NCBI RefSeq assembly: GCF_000517405.1
Contig: NZ_CP006568.1
Location: forward strand, 744,001-808,000
Length of the DNA: 64,000 nucleotides
Reading direction: 5' to 3'
Origin: Candidatus Sodalis pierantonius str. SOPE
GTDB taxonomy: Bacteria; Pseudomonadota; Gammaproteobacteria; Enterobacterales; Enterobacteriaceae
Positions 47,613 to 57,631 of the stretch are shown one piece after another. Position 1 is the stretch's first letter; each line of letters opens with the position of its first letter. The translations under genes and the position numbers were made by a program. The notes under the pieces are model-generated. The model ran no database searches, was not told the DNA's origin, and saw only the letters and a list, made by a program, of their open reading frames with translations.

Positions 47613-47926
47613 CAAAGCCCTTTATATCCCTCGGCGACTTCTTCAACAACCTCAAGCCGTCAGTGATAACGTTAACGCCGCCCGTTGACATATTCTCCGC
47701 TAAAGAACTGGACGTAATCTTTTACGCGATACAGAAAATACCGGCGAAAGAAATGTCGCCTAAGCTTTTCATTTCACATAGAACAATTGAAAATAGATTA
47801 CAAAAAATTTATAGCAAAATCGGCACTAACTCATTTAACGGGCTGATTGAGTATTGCCACAGTGTTGACCTGAATCATTACATACCGCCAAAACGCCTTA
47901 AAGAAGGCGTTAATGTCTGTTGGTAA
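47613..47926 (+). pseudogene. LuxR family regulator, C-terminal DNA-binding fragment
   Basis: About 105 codons: FSAKELDVIFYAIQKIPAKEMSPKLFISHRTIENRLQKIYSKIGTNSFNGLIEYCHS is a LuxR-type helix-turn-helix, with RTIENRLQKIYSKIG as the recognition helix region. The upstream part is replaced by the IS5 end. Its cognate sensor domain is lost, so the ligand is unknown; fimbrial-type genes lie just downstream, which LuxR-type orphan regulators often control (inference). Confidence 0.8.
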
Positions 47927-48160
47927 TCACGATGAAATCGGAATGCACCGCTAGCCCGGCCGGCGTGAGTGGACCTCTACCTATGCCACAACGGCAATGA
48001 CAAAGGTAAAGGGGTGATAGGTCAAAAATAGCGGACACGTTCTCTTGTCATCCCGTTGCTTAAGGCCGCCCGCTATGATGAGGAGGGGCATACGGCGGTT
48101 TTGCGGCCCCACCCCTTCGCGAACGTACGGACCCGCTCGGTGATATGCGCGAGCATACGT
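47927..48160. other. Intergenic stretch, no gene recognised
   Basis: About 230 bp between the LuxR fragment and the adhesin-like gene end. TGATAGGTCAAAAATAGCGG near 48015 looks like it could be an IS terminus, but I cannot find a partner end. Confidence 0.3.
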
Positions 48161-49193
48161 TTAGTCCGATTGCAGGCTTTGCGGCGTAAAACTCAACGTC
48201 ACGTCGCTCTTTATATCTTGAGCCTGGCTGATAAAGAGCCAATCGGGGGTTCCGAGCGCCAAGGACGTTGTCAAATGCGGGTTAAGGGTGAACGTTAACG
48301 CCTTGCTGCCGGCGCTAACCGGTACGCTCAGGTCCAGGGTTCCCCCCGGGGCAATGCTCGTGCCGCTGTAAGAAACGCCAACGCCCAGCCCTGTTTTATC
48401 AGTGGCAAAATAACCGCTATTACCGCTGAATGGCGACCCATTGACCTTAAGAGTACCGAAAACATGACTAATATGAACTCAAGACGGTCGTTGACTCACT
48501 GCTACAGCTGAGCTTAACCGACCCCACGGTGCTTTCTTCCGATGCCGAACCGGCTAACGCCTTGTCGGTATCGATTGAGGAGAGCTTGGCATTGTTACTG
48601 ACGAAAGAGCTATCGCAGCTCACGCTGCCAATATTATCCCAACCGTCGATGGAGAAAGCATAGTTTGAATCGCGCAGCGATATTTTGCCATCCAATTGGA
48701 AAAGAGTCAAATTCGTCACGCCCTGAGTGCTGATCTCACCTTGCTTTACCAGATAGACCTTAAAAGAAACATTGATCTTCTTGGTTTCATCTTTGGCGAT
48801 GACATAGTCAGTCATGACTTTACTGTCATACGCATTCTCATCGGCGTCAAATAAACCGAGATCTTTACCATCAAAAATTAATCCCAATTTAACCCCTTCA
48901 GGTAATTGCTGAGTGCCCCATCTTGGATAAGGATAAACATATAAATTTTCCTCACCCGAGTTAAGTTGACTTTTGCAGGTGACGTTTCTCGTGTAAGTTT
49001 GCGATTCCCAAATTCTGTCCCCATTGGACGCGCCCTTCAGATAAGCCACCGCGCCCAACGTCACCGACTCGGCCATGGCGGTCGAGTCATCGCCGATATA
49101 GCAGGCTAGCGCGTACGCATTTGATGTCGCGAACATCCACATGCAAAGTGACGCGAATATCGATAAATAAGTCTTACTGATTCTAATCTTCAT
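48161..49193 (-). pseudogene. Fimbrial adhesin/pilin-like secreted protein, frameshifted
   Basis: ATG at 49193: signal peptide MKIRISKTYLSIFASLCMWMFATSNAYA, mature ACYIGDDSTAMAESVTLGAVAYLKG, with paired Cys and beta-strand-rich sequence through VGSVKLSCSSESTTVLSS. The frame closes at 48468 but another frame continues directly as HVFGTLKVNGSPFSGNSGYFATDKTGLGVGVSYSG, LSVPVSAGSKALTFTLNPHL to the stop at 48161. The overall pattern (signal, Cys loop, strand-rich C-terminal half with LxV and G-rich ends) fits chaperone-usher pilus subunits or tip adhesins. Family assignment is moderate; the frameshift is clear. Confidence 0.6.
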
Positions 49194-49288
49194 GTCATAA
49201 TCCTCGCACCGCGGTAGCGACCGCAATGCTGTGTAATTAAACGAGGTTCATGGGGGGCCGGTTTTCCCGTACGGCGCCCCAGCGAACA

Positions 49289-50623
49289 TTAAGAGCTGGC
49301 ATTGACCGACAGTGACAATGTCGACGAATAAACACCCGCATCAACCGCCTTAAGCTCCTCTAGCCGGGTACCGTTAACCGAAACGGCGATGCTGCCTACG
49401 CCAGGTTTGGTGGAGGTAAAGATCGCGGTATAAACACCGTCATGCTCGCTGACCGCGCTTATTTGGCCCTCAACGTCATCCGGTACAAATGCCACCGTCA
49501 AGCCCGTCACGGCATTATTATTCTCATCACGCGCGGTGAACGTCAGATTGATGGCGCGGCTACCGTCAGAGACAATCAGGGTTTTATCCGCTTGCAGCGT
49601 GGATTTAACACCCACCACCTCGCCGGCAACAAAGGTAATAGAGGCCGATTTAGCATGACCGTTCGTCGTCGCGGTAACCTTGAACGTACCGGACGTGGTA
49701 CTCATGGCGCTAAACGTTGCCGCCCCCTCTTTATCCGTCGTGACGCTGTCGGAAGATAATGTCACACCGCTTTCGACCTTTAGCGTTACGGGCGTATTGT
49801 CGATGACATTACCATTGGCGTCCGTTACGCTGACTTTAAGCTGATTTTCGGTTTTACCGTCGGCGGTCGCGTTATCAGAGACCACGTTCAACTCGGCGAT
49901 TACCGCCGATTTTTCATCGCTGACAAAGGTCGTTTTGACCGTTTTAGTCGTCTTATTTTCGAGCGCCGCGGTAACGATAGCCTCGCCTGCTTTCAAACTG
50001 GTAAGACTGGCTATGGCTAATCCGTTGGCATCGGTCGTGGCATTGTCGATAATGGTTACGCCATTATCCGCAGTGAACGTCACCGTTTGATTCGGTACCG
50101 GGTTGTCATGGGCATCCACGACGGCCACTTTGACCTGATTAGTTTCCGTACCGTCGGCGGCGGCATTATCCGAAACGACTTCCAGGGTTTTGATCTGCGC
50201 CGTCGCGTTGTCAGCCTCCACCGTCACGCTGGCGGGTGTAAAGGTCACCGCGCGGGCGCTGGGCGTTATTTTAACCACATCGGTTCCCGTTCCTGCCGTC
50301 ACCACCAACGTGAATATACCGCTCTCCTGACGTTGTAGCGTGGAGACCTTGGCGCCAGAATTCTCCTGCTCATTTTTGGTGGTAATCGTAATCTCGTCCT
50401 CGCCAATATCGACGGGATTACCCTGTATATCCTTTACCTGCAAGGTCAGCGTTTGCTGCGAGGCATTATCGGCCGGCAGGGTGCTTTCGCCGGCGTAAAC
50501 TCGCTGGTGGTATTGTTAATAGCGGGCTGCGTGACGGTGAGGGTTGTCTTCGCTTTTTTAGACGCGTTGCCGTGGGTATCAATAGCAACACCGCTAATTT
50601 CATAGACATTCCCATGTGCTCCG
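49289..50623 (-). pseudogene. Invasin/intimin-like protein, C-terminal Ig-like repeats only
   Basis: Bacterial Ig-like (Big_1) repeats of about 95-100 residues, recognisable by VVSDNAAADGTETNQVKVAVVDAHDNPVPNQTVTFTADNG-type units (VVSDNATADGKTENQLKVSVTDANGNVI, TLQADKTLIVSDGSRAINLTFTARDENNN). A one-base loss near 50484 (family TPAGESTLPADNASQQTLTLQVKD) separates the two frames. The N-terminal beta-barrel and LysM part is missing: the sequence ends at 50623 where proB begins on the other strand. It was an outer-membrane adhesin of the inverse autotransporter type. Confidence 0.85.
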
Positions 50624-51616
50624 CTGCACGCCGCCGGACACCGCATTATCATCGTCACCTCCGGCGCCATTGCCGCCGGACGGGAGTACCTCAATTATCC
50701 CGACCTGCCCACCACCATAGCCTCCAAGCAGCTATTGGCGGCGGTAGGGCAGAGCCGCTTGATTCAGTTTTGGGAGCAGCTGTTTTCCCTCTACAATATC
50801 CATATTGGTCAAATGTTGCTGACTCGTGCCGACATGGAAGATCTAGAACGTTTTCTCAACGCCCGCGACACGCTGCGCGCCCTGCTGGATAACGGCATCG
50901 TGCCGGTGATTAATGAAAATGATGCGGTTGCCACCGCTGAAATCAAAGTGGGCGACAACGATAATCTTTCGGCGCTGGTGGCGATCCTTGCCGACGCTGA
51001 CAAGTTGCTACTGCTAACCGATCAGCCGGGGCTGTTTTCCGCCGATCCGCGCACCCACCCCGACGCCGAGCTGATTCGCGAAGTCGAAGGCATCAATGAC
51101 GCGCTGCGCAAGATGGCCGGCGGCAGCGTTTCCGGCCTCGGTACCGGCGGCATGGCAACCAAATTGCAGGCGGCGGAAGTTGCCAACCGCGCGGGAATCG
51201 AAGTCGTGATTGCGGCCGGCGGCAAACCGGGCGTGATTGGCGATGTGATGGTGTGTGAATCGGTAGGCACCCGTTTCCATGGGCAAAAAATGCCGCTGGA
51301 GAACCGCAAACGCTGGCTGTTCGGCCCGCCGCCGGCGGGGGACATCACCGTCGACGATGGCGCGCAAAAAGCGATATTACAGCGCGGCAGCTCGCTGTTG
51401 CCCAAAGGGATCCTGGTGGTGGAAGGTGATTTTTCCCGCGGGATTGTGGTCCGTATCCTCAGCTCCGACGGTCGCGATATCGCTCATGGCATCAGCCGTT
51501 ACAACAGCGATGCCCTGCGCATGATTGCCGGTCAACACTCCCAGGACATCAGTGATATTCTGGGCTATGAATATGGGCCCGTGGCCATCCACCGTGACGA
51601 TATGATTTTATGTTAA
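50624..51616 (+). pseudogene. proB: Glutamate 5-kinase, N-terminus deleted
   Basis: The frame from LHAAGHRIIIVTSGAIAAGREYLNYPDLP through NENDAVATAEIKVGDNDNLSALVA, LLLLTDQPGLFSADPR, VSGLGTGGMATKLQAA and the PUA domain to GPVAIHRDDMILC is intact. The first about 37 residues (KLGTSVLTGG ATP-binding loop) are gone; upstream sequence belongs to the invasin-like gene. No start codon or RBS precedes the homologous region. ProB makes gamma-glutamyl phosphate for proline. Expected length 367; 330 codons remain. Confidence 0.92.
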
Positions 51617-51625
51617 GGAACGCAC

Positions 51626-52881
51626 ATGCTTGAGCAAATGGGCAAAGCGGCGAAACAGGCTTCATGGTAGCTCGCGGTATTGAGCAGCGCGCAAAAGGAT
51701 CGGGCGCTGGAGGCGATTGCCGATAGCCTGGAGGCCAATAGCCAAAGCATCCTCGATGCCAACACGCAGGATATGGCGGAGGCGCGCCGTAACGGCCTGA
51801 GCGATGCGCTACTGGACCGCCTGCTTTTAAATCCGGCGCGCCTTAGCGCTATCGCCGCGGACGTGCGACAGGTGTGCCGCCTTACCGATCCGGTGGGCCA
51901 GGTTATCGGGGGCCAGCGGTTGGACAGCGGGCTGTCGCTGGAGCGTCGCCGGGTACCGCTCGGCGTGGTGGGCGTGATTTATGAAGCTCGCCCCAACGTG
52001 ACCGTCGATGTCGCGGCGCTGTGCTTGAAAACCGGCAACGCGGTGATTTTGCGCGGCGGTAAGGAAACCTACCGCACCAATGCCGCTACGGTAAAGGTCA
52101 TACAGCAGGCGCTGACGGGCTGCGGCCTGCCTGCAAGCGCGGTGCAGGCCATCGAAAACCCGGATCGCGCGCTGGTCAACACGTTGCTGCGCCTGGATCG
52201 CTACGTCGATATGCTGATCCCGCGCGGCGGTGCAGGCCTGCACAAGCTGTGCCGCGAACAGTCCACGATTCAGGTTATCACCGGTGGGATCGGCGTTTGC
52301 CATATCTATGCCGATGACACTATTGATTTCGAGCAGGCGCTGCCGGTGATTGAAAACGCCAAAATACAGCGCCCCTGCGCCTATAACTCGCTTGAAACGC
52401 TGCTGGTAACACCAGCTGTATCGCCGAACGTTTCCTGCCGCGTCTGAGCCGCCATATGCATGCGCTGGGCGTCACGCTACACGCCGATGACAACGCGCGT
52501 CCCTATCTGGCTGACGGTCCCGCGACCTGTGTTACCGTGACCGAGGCCGATTACCATGACGAATGGCTGTCCCGCGACTTGAATGTCAAGCTGGTGGACG
52601 GTTTCGACCAGGCGGTGGAACATATTCGTCATTACGGCACTCAGCATTCTGACGCCATTCTGACCCAATCGATTCAGGCGGCTGAAAGCTTCGTACGCGA
52701 AGTGGACTCCTCGGCGGTCTATGTTAATGCCAGCACCCGTTTTACCGACGGCGGACAGTTTGGCCTTGGCGCCGAAGTGGCGGTCAACACCCAAAAACTG
52801 CACGCCCGCGGGCCAATGGGTCTGGAAGCGTTAACGACTTACAAATGGATCGGTTACGGCGACAACCTCAGCCGGCCCTGA
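51626..52881 (+). pseudogene. proA: Gamma-glutamyl phosphate reductase, stop and frameshift
   Basis: ATG at 51626 (MLEQMGKAAKQASW) meets a TAG at 51668, then the family sequence continues: ERRRVPLGVVGVIYEARPNVTVDVAALCLKTGNAVILRGGKE, MLIPRGGAGLHKLCREQSTI. Near 52410 a frame change (LVTPAVSP for LVNxSIAERF) separates the last 140 residues, ending GLEALTTYKWIGYGD. The catalytic Cys context is changed too: the family has RPSTCN, here RPCAYN. Partner of ProB; with both dead, proline synthesis from glutamate is unlikely. Confidence 0.94.
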
Positions 52882-53169
52882 GTACTGCGGCGGTTTTTCG
52901 GCCAACAAAACCGCGTTGGTCGCCCCCCACGACTGGCGCTGGAAAACACGCCTGCGATACACGCAAGCAGCCCGGCCAGGGTAACCACGCCGCTGTGCGG
53001 CACGAGGCTCTTAGGCTATCGCGGCGGCGAGTCTGTTGTCTCGGTAGGGTTACCTCGAAAGGGGCAAGATGCTGCAATTATCAGCACTTGCACGCGCGCC
53101 TATTGACTCTTTTCCCAGTTTTGCATAACGTGTGTACTCAGATTAACGCCCGCATGATCATTTCCCCAT

Positions 53170-53245
53170 GCCGATATAGCTCAGTTGGTAGAGCAGCGCA
53201 TTCGTAATGCGAAGGTCGTAGGTTCGACTCCTATTATCGGCACCA
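53170..53245 (+). tRNA. thrW: tRNA-Thr (CGT), thrW position
   Basis: 76 nt, GCCGATATAGCTCAGTTGG to ATCGGCACCA, anticodon CGT in the loop TTCGTAA; all stems pair. Downstream of proA as in E. coli, where this tRNA 3' end is a known phage attachment site. An integrase gene tail starts 15 bp beyond it. Confidence 0.95.
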
Positions 53246-53259
53246 GTAAAATCAATAAG

Positions 53260-53393
53260 TTAAGAATCATTGGTACCATCGTACTTACTGCTGTAGGACA
53301 AATTTGGGACATGCTTATTAAAAATGGCGTCTATTTGCTTAGCGTGCTCAGTTAAATGATTCGGTGCTAGGTGTGCATATCTGCGAACCATTT
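53260..53393 (-). pseudogene. Phage tyrosine integrase, C-terminal fragment
   Basis: 44 residues MVRRYAHLAPNHLTEHAKQID...YDGTNDS and stop. VRRYAHL holds the catalytic Tyr of tyrosine recombinases. It reads toward the thrW tRNA 3' end, the usual layout of an integrase at its att site. The upstream part is replaced by IS256. Confidence 0.85.
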
Positions 53394-54708
53394 GAGCCTG
53401 TTTAGAAATTTGTGTATTTGCCTGATTTTGATATGTTCAATCCAACATCAAAAACAGGTTAATTTATGGACGAAAAACAGTTGCAGGCTCTGGCTAGCGA
53501 ACTGGCCAAAAATCTCAAAACCCCTGAAGATCTCAGTCACTTCGATCGGCTGCTGAAAAAAATCAGCGTCGAAGCAGCTCTCAATGCCGAAATGACCCAT
53601 CACCTCGGCTACGATAAAAATCAGCCTAAACCGGGGACCAACGCCCGCAACGGCTATTCCACAAAAACCGTTACCACTGGCGATGGCCCGCTGGCGCTGC
53701 GTACTCCGCGCGATCGTGACGGTTCCTTTGAACCGCAACTGGTGAAGAAGAACCAGACCCGGATTACCGGGATGGATAATCAGATTTTATCGTTGTACGC
53801 CAAAGGGATGACCACCCGCGAGATCGCCGCCGCGTTCAAAGAGCTGTATGACGCCGATGTCTCGCCGGCGCTGGTCTCAAAGGTCACCGATGTGGTCATG
53901 GAGCAGGTTGTCGAATGGCAAAACCGGCCTCTGTATGCAGTCTATCCCATTGTTTATCTTGACTGTATAGTTCTAAAAGTCCGGCTGGACAGCCGCATCA
54001 TCAACAAATCTGTGTTCCTGGCGCTGGGCATCAACATCGAAGGCCAGAAAGAGTTGCTAGGTATGTGGCTGGCCGAAAATGAAGGCGCAAAGTTCTGGCT
54101 GAACGTGCTGACAGAGCTGAAAAACCGCGGCCTGAATGATATCCTTATCGCCTGCGTAGACGAGCTGAAAGGTTTCCCTGACGCTATTAACGCGGTGTAT
54201 CCGGAGGCGCGGCTCCAGCTGTGTATCGTGCATATGGTGCGCAACAGCCTGCGGTTCGTCTCCTGGAAGGACTACAAGGCCGTCACCCGCGACCTGAAAG
54301 CTATCTATCAGGCCCCTACGGAAGAAGCCGGCTTGCAGGCGCTGGAAGCGTTCTCCAGTGCCTGGGACATCCGCTACCCGCAAATAAGTCGAAGCTGGCA
54401 GGCAAACTGGGCCAATCTGGCCACGTTCTTTGCCTACCCAACGGACATCCGCAAGGTGATCTACACGACCAACGCCATCGAGTCGTTAAACAGCGTGATC
54501 CGGCATGCCATCAAAAAGCGCAAGGTGTTCCCGACCGACGACGCAGTGAAAAAGGTGGTGTGGCTGGCGATACAGGCGGCCTCACAGAAATGGACAATGC
54601 CTTTGAGGGACTGGCGCATGGCAATGAGCCGCTTTATTATCGAGTTCGGTGACCGCCTGGACGGTCACTTCTGAGAAAAGGCATTTACACAGAATCGTGT
54701 ACAGGGTC
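53394..54708 (+). mobile_element. IS256 family element, complete
   Basis: 1315 bp, both inverted ends. The flanks (AACCATTT and GCCTCTGG) are not duplicates and lie in unrelated genes, so one side has been rearranged. Confidence 0.93.
53466..54674 (+). CDS. IS256 family transposase
   Basis: 402 aa, uninterrupted, with several substitutions relative to the copy at 17466 (for example RPLYAVYPIVY, CVDELKGFPD); the catalytic Asp and Glu residues are retained, although GLKG is ELKG. Confidence 0.93.
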   Translation: MDEKQLQALASELAKNLKTPEDLSHFDRLLKKISVEAALNAEMTHHLGYDKNQPKPGTNARNGYSTKTVTTGDGPLALRTPRDRDGSFEPQLVKKNQTRITGMDNQILSLYAKGMTTREIAAAFKELYDADVSPALVSKVTDVVMEQVVEWQNRPLYAVYPIVYLDCIVLKVRLDSRIINKSVFLALGINIEGQKELLGMWLAENEGAKFWLNVLTELKNRGLNDILIACVDELKGFPDAINAVYPEARLQLCIVHMVRNSLRFVSWKDYKAVTRDLKAIYQAPTEEAGLQALEAFSSAWDIRYPQISRSWQANWANLATFFAYPTDIRKVIYTTNAIESLNSVIRHAIKKRKVFPTDDAVKKVVWLAIQAASQKWTMPLRDWRMAMSRFIIEFGDRLDGHF

Positions 54709-54991
54709 GCCTCTGGATACGTTTGTGGAATGGCAAACTGGCTGGCGCGCTCTTCAAGCTCATGCCAGCTTTTAATAACACGCATGCGGTGGACGACGCT
54801 GTATTCTATGAGTAAGCATTCTGTATGGTCACGATCGAGGAGATACTCCATTTGTTGGCAGTTCATGGAGTCCAAATAGATGTGCTCAAAAGTGAGCGCA
54901 TCTTCCCGAGGTCAACGAGCATTTTTTCAATATCACGTTTAACGTTTTTATGTTGTTTATCTGCCAGTTTCGCAATCTCACGGCTAGACAT
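54709..54991 (-). pseudogene. Phage Rha-type regulatory protein, frameshifted and cut by IS256
   Basis: MSSREIAKLADKQHKNVKRDIEKMLVDLG in one frame, then DALTFEHIYLDSMNCQQMEYLLDRDHTECLLIEYSVVHRMRVIKSWHELEERA in the next. This is the Rha domain (HxNVxRDI, then YLLDRD and the sWHELEE helix) of phage regulators and antirepressors. A one-base change near 54905 breaks it, and after PQTYPEA it runs into the IS256 end, so the C-terminal half is missing. Confidence 0.78.
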
Positions 54992-55131
54992 GGTTAAAAT
55001 ATGTTCAGAAACTAAATTTTGCACGTGAACATTCCTCGTGGCTAAGCAATTGATGGAAAAGGATTTAGTTATGCCGGTTCGAGGCAGAAAGTTTGAGAAA
55101 GTTTCGCCAGTCCCTTAGGCGTCACTATCAC

Positions 55132-56127
55132 CTACTCACGAATCTTGTCGGTGCCATCGTTGCAGGGGACAATCGAGATTTTATGCTCAAGGTAGCCGGA
55201 CTGGATTCTGCTCTGGTAGGCCATCCAGTTCTTTCCTCCAACACGGCGATATATCCAGCCACGCTCGCGGAGGAAAGCGAACAGGTCTTTGGGGCGCACC
55301 TGCAACTCTTTGGCGGCGTTCGTGATGCGCATGCCGCCGTCAGATTTGGCGATGCGGTGCAGTGCTTTGACATCAGGGGTCATCTCTTCAACTTTGCTTT
55401 CGAGGGCGATAACCTTTTCGGTGTAGGTAAGCAGGATGCAGCGCATGGCCGCCGGGTCGTTGAGCATCTGAATTGGGTCGGCGGGGATGGCTAACTGTTT
55501 TTCCAGCTCTTGCCAGCGGTCAACCAGACGGGCCGTGAACTCGGGGCAAAGTTGAGCAACGACGATAATGCTGTCGCGCTTTGTCACTACCGATCCAAAA
55601 CTGACCCACTGTGTCAATTTAAACGCTACCACCTGCGGAAAAACCTCAAAGAAAAAAGCCCATAGGAGACAATAAAAACCCAACACAATATATGCCCGTC
55701 AGCAGATGCATATTTAGCCTCTCGCCGTCGCCATTTCGATATGTCAAAAAGCGGCTCAGCAGGGAGCTGGCGCGGTTTCCGGGGCCATGCTAGTACAGAA
55801 GTTCGCTTCGCTCACGTATCGGCGCGCAGAAGCTCCTATACACCTCTGTAAGCTATTTTCGCGTCTTGTATGCCTGCGGCATAGACCACCCAAAACAGAA
55901 GCAGGTGGGTCAGTTTTACTTCGGCAGGGTGGGTCAGATTTCAATTGGCGCTGACAGCGCTTACCCTGTTCGCCCTCAAACATATAAACTGTCGTTGGGC
56001 GGCCTGCGGTGGGCTTTTCCTCAATTTGAGGAGAAGTGATTACGCCTTTGCTAATCAGCGTTTCGATAGTCCGTTTTACGTTGTCGTGACGTTTGTTAAC
56101 CAGCTCAGCAATTTCAAGGCTGGACAT
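55132..56127 (-). pseudogene. Phage antirepressor (Rha/KilA with KilAC domain), split by a MITE-like insertion
   Basis: N-terminal part from 56127: MSSLEIAELVNKRHDNVKRTIETLISKGVITSP, GRPTTVYMFEGEQGKR. A 375-bp insertion (55582-55956) follows, then RDSIIVVAQLCPEFTARLVDRWQELEKQLA, a coiled part, and the KilAC domain ALHRIAKSDGGMRITNAAKELQVRPKDLFAFLRERGWIYRR. Removing the insertion and one copy of GCGCTT restores GEQGKRDSIIVV in frame. Antirepressors of this type relieve prophage repression. Confidence 0.88.
55582..55956. mobile_element. 375-bp MITE-like element, IS21-type ends
   Basis: Ends TGTCACTACCGATCC and (inverse) TGTCAGCGCCAATTG start with the same TGTCA. Near both ends the decamer CTGACCCACY recurs (three copies: one left, two right). 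The 6-bp GCGCTT at 55576-55581 is repeated at 55957-55962. No transposase fragment is recognisable inside. The make-up (TGTCA tips, several subterminal repeats, short duplication) resembles IS21 family ends, but differs from the IS21 at 39752. Confidence 0.75.
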
Positions 56128-56315
56128 GGTTAATGTTTGCGCAATGATTAAATTTTGTATAAGTAAAGTCCTCGCTAGTAAAAACGATGAAGATATAACC
56201 CCGGTGTATTACCGGGGCAGGAAGGAAATTTTAGTGACGTTGCAGGAACTGGCTAACGTTTGCTTGTTGCCACTTAGTCAGAGCGTGGGACATAACACTG
56301 GAGTGCTGTTGGCAG

Positions 56316-57631
56316 GACCCTGTACACGATTCTGTGTAAATGCCTTTTCTCAGAAGTGACCGTCCAGGCGGTCACCGAACTCGATAATAAAGCGGCTCAT
56401 TGCCCATGCGCCAGTCCCTCAAAGGCATTGTCCATTTCTGTGAGGCCGCCTGTATCGCCAGCCACACCACCTTTTTCACTGCGTCGTCGGTCGGGAACAC
56501 CTTGCGCTTTTTGATGGCATGCCGGATCACGCTGTTTAACAACTCGATGGCGTTGGTCGTGTAGATCACCTTGCGGATGTCCGTTGGGTAGGCAAAGAAC
56601 GTGGCCAGATTGGCCCAGTTTGCCTGCCAGCTTCGACTTATTTGCGGGTAGCGGATGTCCCAGGCACTGGAGAACGCTTCCAGCGCCTGCAAGCCGGCTT
56701 CTTCCGTAGGGGCCTGATAGATAGCTTTCAGGTCGCGGGTGACGGCCTTGTAGTCCTTCCAGGAGACGAACCGCAGGCTGTTGCGCATCATATGCACGAT
56801 ACACAGCTGGAGCCGCGCCTCCGGATACACCGCGTTAATAGCGTCAGGGAAACCTTTCAGCTCGTCTACGCAGGCGATAAGGATATCGTTCAGGCCGCGG
56901 TTTTTCAGCTCTGTCAGCACGTTCAGCCAGAACTTTGCGCCTTCATTTTCGGCCAGCCACATACCTAGCAACTCTTTCTGGCCTTCGATGTTGATGCCCA
57001 GCGCCAGGAACACAGATTTGTTGATGATGCGGCTGTCCTGCCGGACTTTTAGAACGATACAGTCAAGATAAACAATGGGATAGACTTCATCCAGAAGCCG
57101 GTTTTGCCATTCGACAACCTGCTCCATGACCGCATCGGTGACCTTTGAGACCAGCGCCGGCGAGACATCGGCGTCATACAGCTCTTTGAACGCGGCGGCG
57201 ATCTCGCGGGTGGTCATCCCTTTGGCGTACAACGATAAAATCTGGTTATCCATCCCGGTAATCCGGGTCTGGTTCTTCTTCACCAGTTGCGGTTCAAAGG
57301 AACCGTCACGATCGCGCGGAGTACGCAGCGCCAGCGGGCCATCGCCAGTGGTAACGGTTTTTGTGGAATAGCCGTTGCGGGCGTTGGTCCCCGGTTTAGG
57401 CTGATTTTTATCGTAGCCGAGGTGATGGGTCATTTCGGCATTGAGAGCTGCTTCGACGCTGATTTTTTTCAGCAGCCGATCGAAGTGACTGAGATCTTCA
57501 GGGGTTTTGAGATTTTTGGCCAGTTCGTTAGCCAGAGCCTGCAACTGGTTTTCGTCCATAAATTAACCTGTTTTTGATGTTGGATTGAACATATCAAAAT
57601 CAGGCAAATACACAAATTTCTAAACAGGCTT
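56316..57631 (-). mobile_element. IS256 family element in the Rha gene, with 8-bp target duplication
   Basis: 1316 bp. CTGTTGGC occurs at 56306-56313 and 57632-57639 and the interrupted reading frame resumes, so this is a simple insertion. The outermost base of the left end differs (GGCTT for GGCTC). Confidence 0.92.
56372..57559 (-). CDS. IS256 family transposase, altered C-terminus
   Basis: 395 aa. An extra C near 56404 (GCCCATGCG for GCCATGCG) shifts the last codons, so the protein ends RMGNEPLYYRVR instead of MSRFIIEFGDRLDGHF. The catalytic residues are retained; NAIELLN replaces NAIESLN next to the catalytic Glu. Activity uncertain. Confidence 0.88.
   Translation of the reverse strand: MDENQLQALANELAKNLKTPEDLSHFDRLLKKISVEAALNAEMTHHLGYDKNQPKPGTNARNGYSTKTVTTGDGPLALRTPRDRDGSFEPQLVKKNQTRITGMDNQILSLYAKGMTTREIAAAFKELYDADVSPALVSKVTDAVMEQVVEWQNRLLDEVYPIVYLDCIVLKVRQDSRIINKSVFLALGINIEGQKELLGMWLAENEGAKFWLNVLTELKNRGLNDILIACVDELKGFPDAINAVYPEARLQLCIVHMMRNSLRFVSWKDYKAVTRDLKAIYQAPTEEAGLQALEAFSSAWDIRYPQISRSWQANWANLATFFAYPTDIRKVIYTTNAIELLNSVIRHAIKKRKVFPTDDAVKKVVWLAIQAASQKWTMPLRDWRMGNEPLYYRVR

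Noticed and set aside
48056..48298. 80-aa plus-strand frame near the adhesin-like gene
   Set aside because: Antisense to the frameshifted adhesin C-terminus, which has the better coding pattern.
55093..55494. 133-aa plus-strand frame opposite the KilAC domain
   Set aside because: Antisense to a recognisable phage domain; shadow.
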